NCBI GenBank assembly: GCA_013811645.1
Contig: JACCUU010000201.1
Span: 1-6,805, forward strand
Direction of reading: 5' to 3'
DNA length: 6,805 nt
Origin: Actinomycetota bacterium
GTDB lineage: Bacteria; Actinomycetota; Thermoleophilia; Gaiellales; Gaiellaceae
The notes under the pieces were generated by a model that ran no database searches, was not told the origin of the DNA, and was given only the letters and a program-made list of their open reading frames with translations. Shown here one piece after another: positions 5,063 through 6,805 of the stretch. The first letter of the stretch is position 1; every line of letters begins with the position of its first letter. The translations under genes and the position numbers were made by a program.

Positions 5063-6377
5063 GTGGACTCGGAGCTTCTCCTCGTATTCGGCATCTTCGT
5101 CGCGTGTACCGGCTGGGTTCTTGCGGTTGTTGTCGTCGTCGTCGCCCACACGCCACCGAGGCCGCCGGCTGGACCGAAGACGCTCGATCTCGGTCCCGAG
5201 CCACCCGCGGTCGCCAACTTTCTGGTCCATGACTTCACGGTGACGGCCGACGCGATTCCGGCCACGCTCATCGATCTCGCCGCGCGAAACGTTCTCGACA
5301 TCGAGCAGCGTGGCCCGGACGTGTTCTACGTGCGCGTTCGCAAGGCGCGCGGAGAGTCGCTCGCGGCGTACGAGCGGCGAGTGCTCGAGCACCTCGTACG
5401 CCACTCTCGGGACGGCGTCATGCCCGCCGCCGCGCTCACGACCGGTCCACCGGACGAATCGACGCGGTGGCAGCAGGACTTCCGGGCAGAGGTCGTCACG
5501 GACGTCAAGGCGCGCGGGCTCTCGACGGACGCGGTGGACGGCGGCGTCTTCACGGTGCTGTCGATGGCGTCGGTCGTTCCGGCAACCGTCATCGGCCTGA
5601 CGACCGACCTGCAGTGGGGAGGCTTCGCGTTCGTGGGCGCTCTTGCGCTCATTGGCTGGCTGCGTGCGAGGCACCCGCAACGCGAGACCCCGGCCGGTCT
5701 CGAGGCTGCGTCCCGCTGGCTCGGCGTACGGGCCGCCCTCCCAGAGAACCCGGTGTTTGCGACGCACTCACCGCTCCAGGTCGAGCTCTGGAGCCGCCTG
5801 CTCGCGTACGGCGCGGCGCTCGGCGTCGCGTCCGGTGCGAGTCGTCCCCTTCCCATGGGCGTCGAATCGGATACCCACGCCTGGAGCGCATACAGCGGAC
5901 GCTGGCGACCGGTGCGGATCTCGTATCCCCGCGTCTGGCCGCCAGGTTGGGGCAAGGACCCGATGCGCGCGGGTCGCCGCATCGCTGGTCGTCTTGGTGG
6001 GGCTCGGTCTCTTCCTTTACCTCTTCGCCCCGTCGCTGCTTCAGGGAGGTATGTTCGGCGCGGTCGCGGTCGCGGTCGCTGGACTCGGGGTCGTGCTCGC
6101 GGTCGCTCTGCTCGTGATTGCTGCTGCAGACTGGGGAACCGTGGTCGAGGTGACGGGGCCGATTCTTCGACTGCGCACTTTCGGGGGTGAGGACGACGAC
6201 GAGCGCTACTACATCGCGGTAGACGACGGCAGCTCGGACCAGGTTCGCGCCTGGCGCATCGACGAGACGCTCTACGAGCGCCTCGCGCAAGGCGATTTGA
6301 TCACCGCACGCCTCTCCCGCAACCTCTGCTGCGTGCGCTGGATCATCGCCGCCGAGGGCGCAGGCGCAGCCGGTTAG
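5063..6377 (+). CDS. DUF2207-like predicted membrane protein, interrupted by a +1 frameshift
   Basis: Two overlapping frames together encode one protein of about 437 residues. The first runs from GTG 5063, and the second continues to the TAG at 6375-6377. Dropping one G of the GGG at 5971-5973 joins them after residue 303 (MRA then VAASLVVLVGLG). Without this, frame one ends at 6190 after an arginine/glycine-rich tail typical of out-of-frame high-GC DNA. The product resembles the cytoplasmic and membrane part of DUF2207 proteins. It has an N-terminal anchor (5-28), a winged-helix-like segment with IPATLIDLAARNVLDIEQ, helices at about 162-180 and 186-200, and, after the junction, helices at about 304-321 and 329-355. 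The acidic tail contains FGGEDDDERYYIAVDDGSSD. The large extracellular domain common in the family is absent. Function is unknown. The break could be a sequence error or a real mutation. It sits between greA and lysS. Confidence 0.72.
5971..5973 (+). other. Position of the apparent one-base insertion
   Basis: The GGG here follows GCGCGC. Before it, frame 2 gives sensible protein ending YPRVWPPGWGKDPMRA; after it, frame 3 gives hydrophobic helices and the conserved tail. Removing one G restores a single frame whose total length is divisible by three. No standard slippery heptamer for programmed shifting is seen. Confidence 0.7.
6060..6077 (+). repeat. Three tandem GCGGTC hexamers
   Basis: GCGGTC occurs three times in a row and encodes alternating Ala-Val within a membrane helix of the DUF2207-like protein. 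It is a short in-frame repeat that can change copy number without shifting the frame. Confidence 0.8.
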
Positions 6378-6387
6378 GCTGGTCGGC
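6375..6387 (+). promoter_or_regulatory. Possible leaderless-type -10 box for lysS
   Basis: TAGGCT (6375-6380) fits TANNNT and lies exactly seven bases before the GTG at 6388. Its first three bases are also the stop codon of the preceding gene. The 16-base block TAGGCTGGTCGGCGTG matches 14 of 16 bases of the block before the DUF2469 gene (532-547), including the GTG. No clear -35 and no Shine-Dalgarno are visible. It would give lysS its own leaderless transcript in addition to read-through from greA. This is inferred from pattern. Confidence 0.45.
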
Positions 6388-6805
6388 GTGACACCGCCGA
6401 AGCGATTTCCGGATCGGGATGCGATCGCTGACCTTCGCGCCGCAACCGACGGGATCGAGGCCGGAGGCGAGCTCGAGGACACGAGGCGCCTCGCGGGCCG
6501 TGTGATGGCGCGTCGCGATATGGGGAAGCTCGTCTTTCTCGACCTCGTCGACCGCTCCGGACGTATTCAGCTCATGTGCGACACGAGCCGAACGGGGGAG
6601 TTGGACGTGCACCTGGGCGACGTGGTCGGGGTGGCGGGACGGCCGGCGAAGTCGAGGCGGGGAGAGCCGTCGCTCGCGGTCGACAAGCTGACGATCCTCG
6701 CCAGGAACCGAAGCCCGCTGCCGGACACCTTTCATGGCCTGACCGACACGGAATCCCGCTATCGGAAGCGCTACCTCGACCTGCTCATGAACGATGAAAC
6801 CCGCG
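6388..6805 (+). CDS. lysS: Lysyl-tRNA synthetase, class II (5' part, runs off the window)
   Basis: LysS attaches lysine to tRNA-Lys in the cytosol. The 139 complete codons present cover the N-terminal OB-fold anticodon-binding domain (about residues 34-104, including AGRVMARRDMGKLVFLDLVDRSGRIQL at 36-62) and the start of the class II catalytic domain, with PLPDTFHGLTD at 110-120 and RYRKRYLDLLMN at 124-135 leading into motif 1. These segments are highly specific for LysS. The GTG at 6388 is the only suitable start; the frame upstream has no ATG or GTG near the family N-terminus. The N-terminus looks short: the usual leader with an LRxxGIxPYP-like motif is missing, and the loop after GRIQL is also compact. 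The gene starts ten bases after the DUF2207-like stop. The rest lies beyond the right edge. Confidence 0.93.
   Translation, partial: MTPPKRFPDRDAIADLRAATDGIEAGGELEDTRRLAGRVMARRDMGKLVFLDLVDRSGRIQLMCDTSRTGELDVHLGDVVGVAGRPAKSRRGEPSLAVDKLTILARNRSPLPDTFHGLTDTESRYRKRYLDLLMNDETR

Noticed and set aside
1918..5065. GATTC at the same distance (15 bases) before the coaX and DUF2207-like starts
   Set aside because: Only five bases match and neither gives a TANNNT box at leaderless spacing; likely chance given the number of comparisons.
4523..5767. 414-codon open frame on the minus strand across greA and the DUF2207-like gene
   Set aside because: The translation is arginine-, histidine- and glutamate-rich with no domain character and lies opposite two supported genes. 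High GC makes such antisense frames common.
5960..5980. Programmed ribosomal frameshift in the DUF2207-like gene
   Set aside because: No slippery heptamer or obvious stimulatory structure is seen; an error or mutation in the G run is simpler.
1..6805. CRISPR array, tRNA or rRNA genes, transposase, phage or defence genes
   Set aside because: No spaced direct repeats, cloverleaf-like sequence or matching protein motifs were found on either strand.

Overview
The window looks like ordinary chromosome from a high-GC actinobacterium. By eye it is roughly two-thirds G+C, codons favour G or C at the third position, and GTG or TTG starts are common. It carries a DUF2469 gene, a family I know only from Actinobacteria. 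The protein style (compact lysyl-tRNA synthetase, SnoaL-like ester cyclase, greA next to a DUF2207-type membrane protein) would fit the Thermoleophilia (Gaiellales/Solirubrobacterales) or soil relatives known from metagenomes. That placement is inference.

Layout. Bases 1-76 form a nested inverted repeat that ends four bases before folK. Then come folK (+) and a DUF2469 gene (+) five bases apart. Two minus-strand genes follow: a small CxxC/HxC zinc-finger-like protein and a SnoaL-like ester cyclase. A divergent intergenic region separates the cyclase from coaX (+). A LysE-type exporter (+) overlaps coaX by four bases. A dus gene (-) converges on the exporter. Another divergent region leads to greA (+, TTG start, strong Shine-Dalgarno), then a DUF2207-like membrane protein (+) broken by one apparent extra base, and finally the 5' part of lysS (+), which runs off the right edge.

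Functionally this is mainly housekeeping: folate synthesis (folK), coenzyme A synthesis (coaX), tRNA modification (dus), transcript-cleavage factor (greA) and tRNA charging (lysS). A probable efflux carrier and several poorly known proteins (DUF2469, zinc-finger-like, DUF2207-like) are interspersed. The convergent pairs are separated by stem-loops that probably act as terminators.

I see no phage, transposase, CRISPR array, tRNA, rRNA or defence/toxin system, and no clear new multi-gene system. The points most worth checking are the nested repeat upstream of folK, two near-identical TAGNCT boxes exactly seven bases before GTG starts (leaderless-promoter architecture), the single-base frameshift in the DUF2207-like gene, and a possible membrane-anchored longer form of the ester cyclase. 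No stretch longer than 300 bases lacks a gene.
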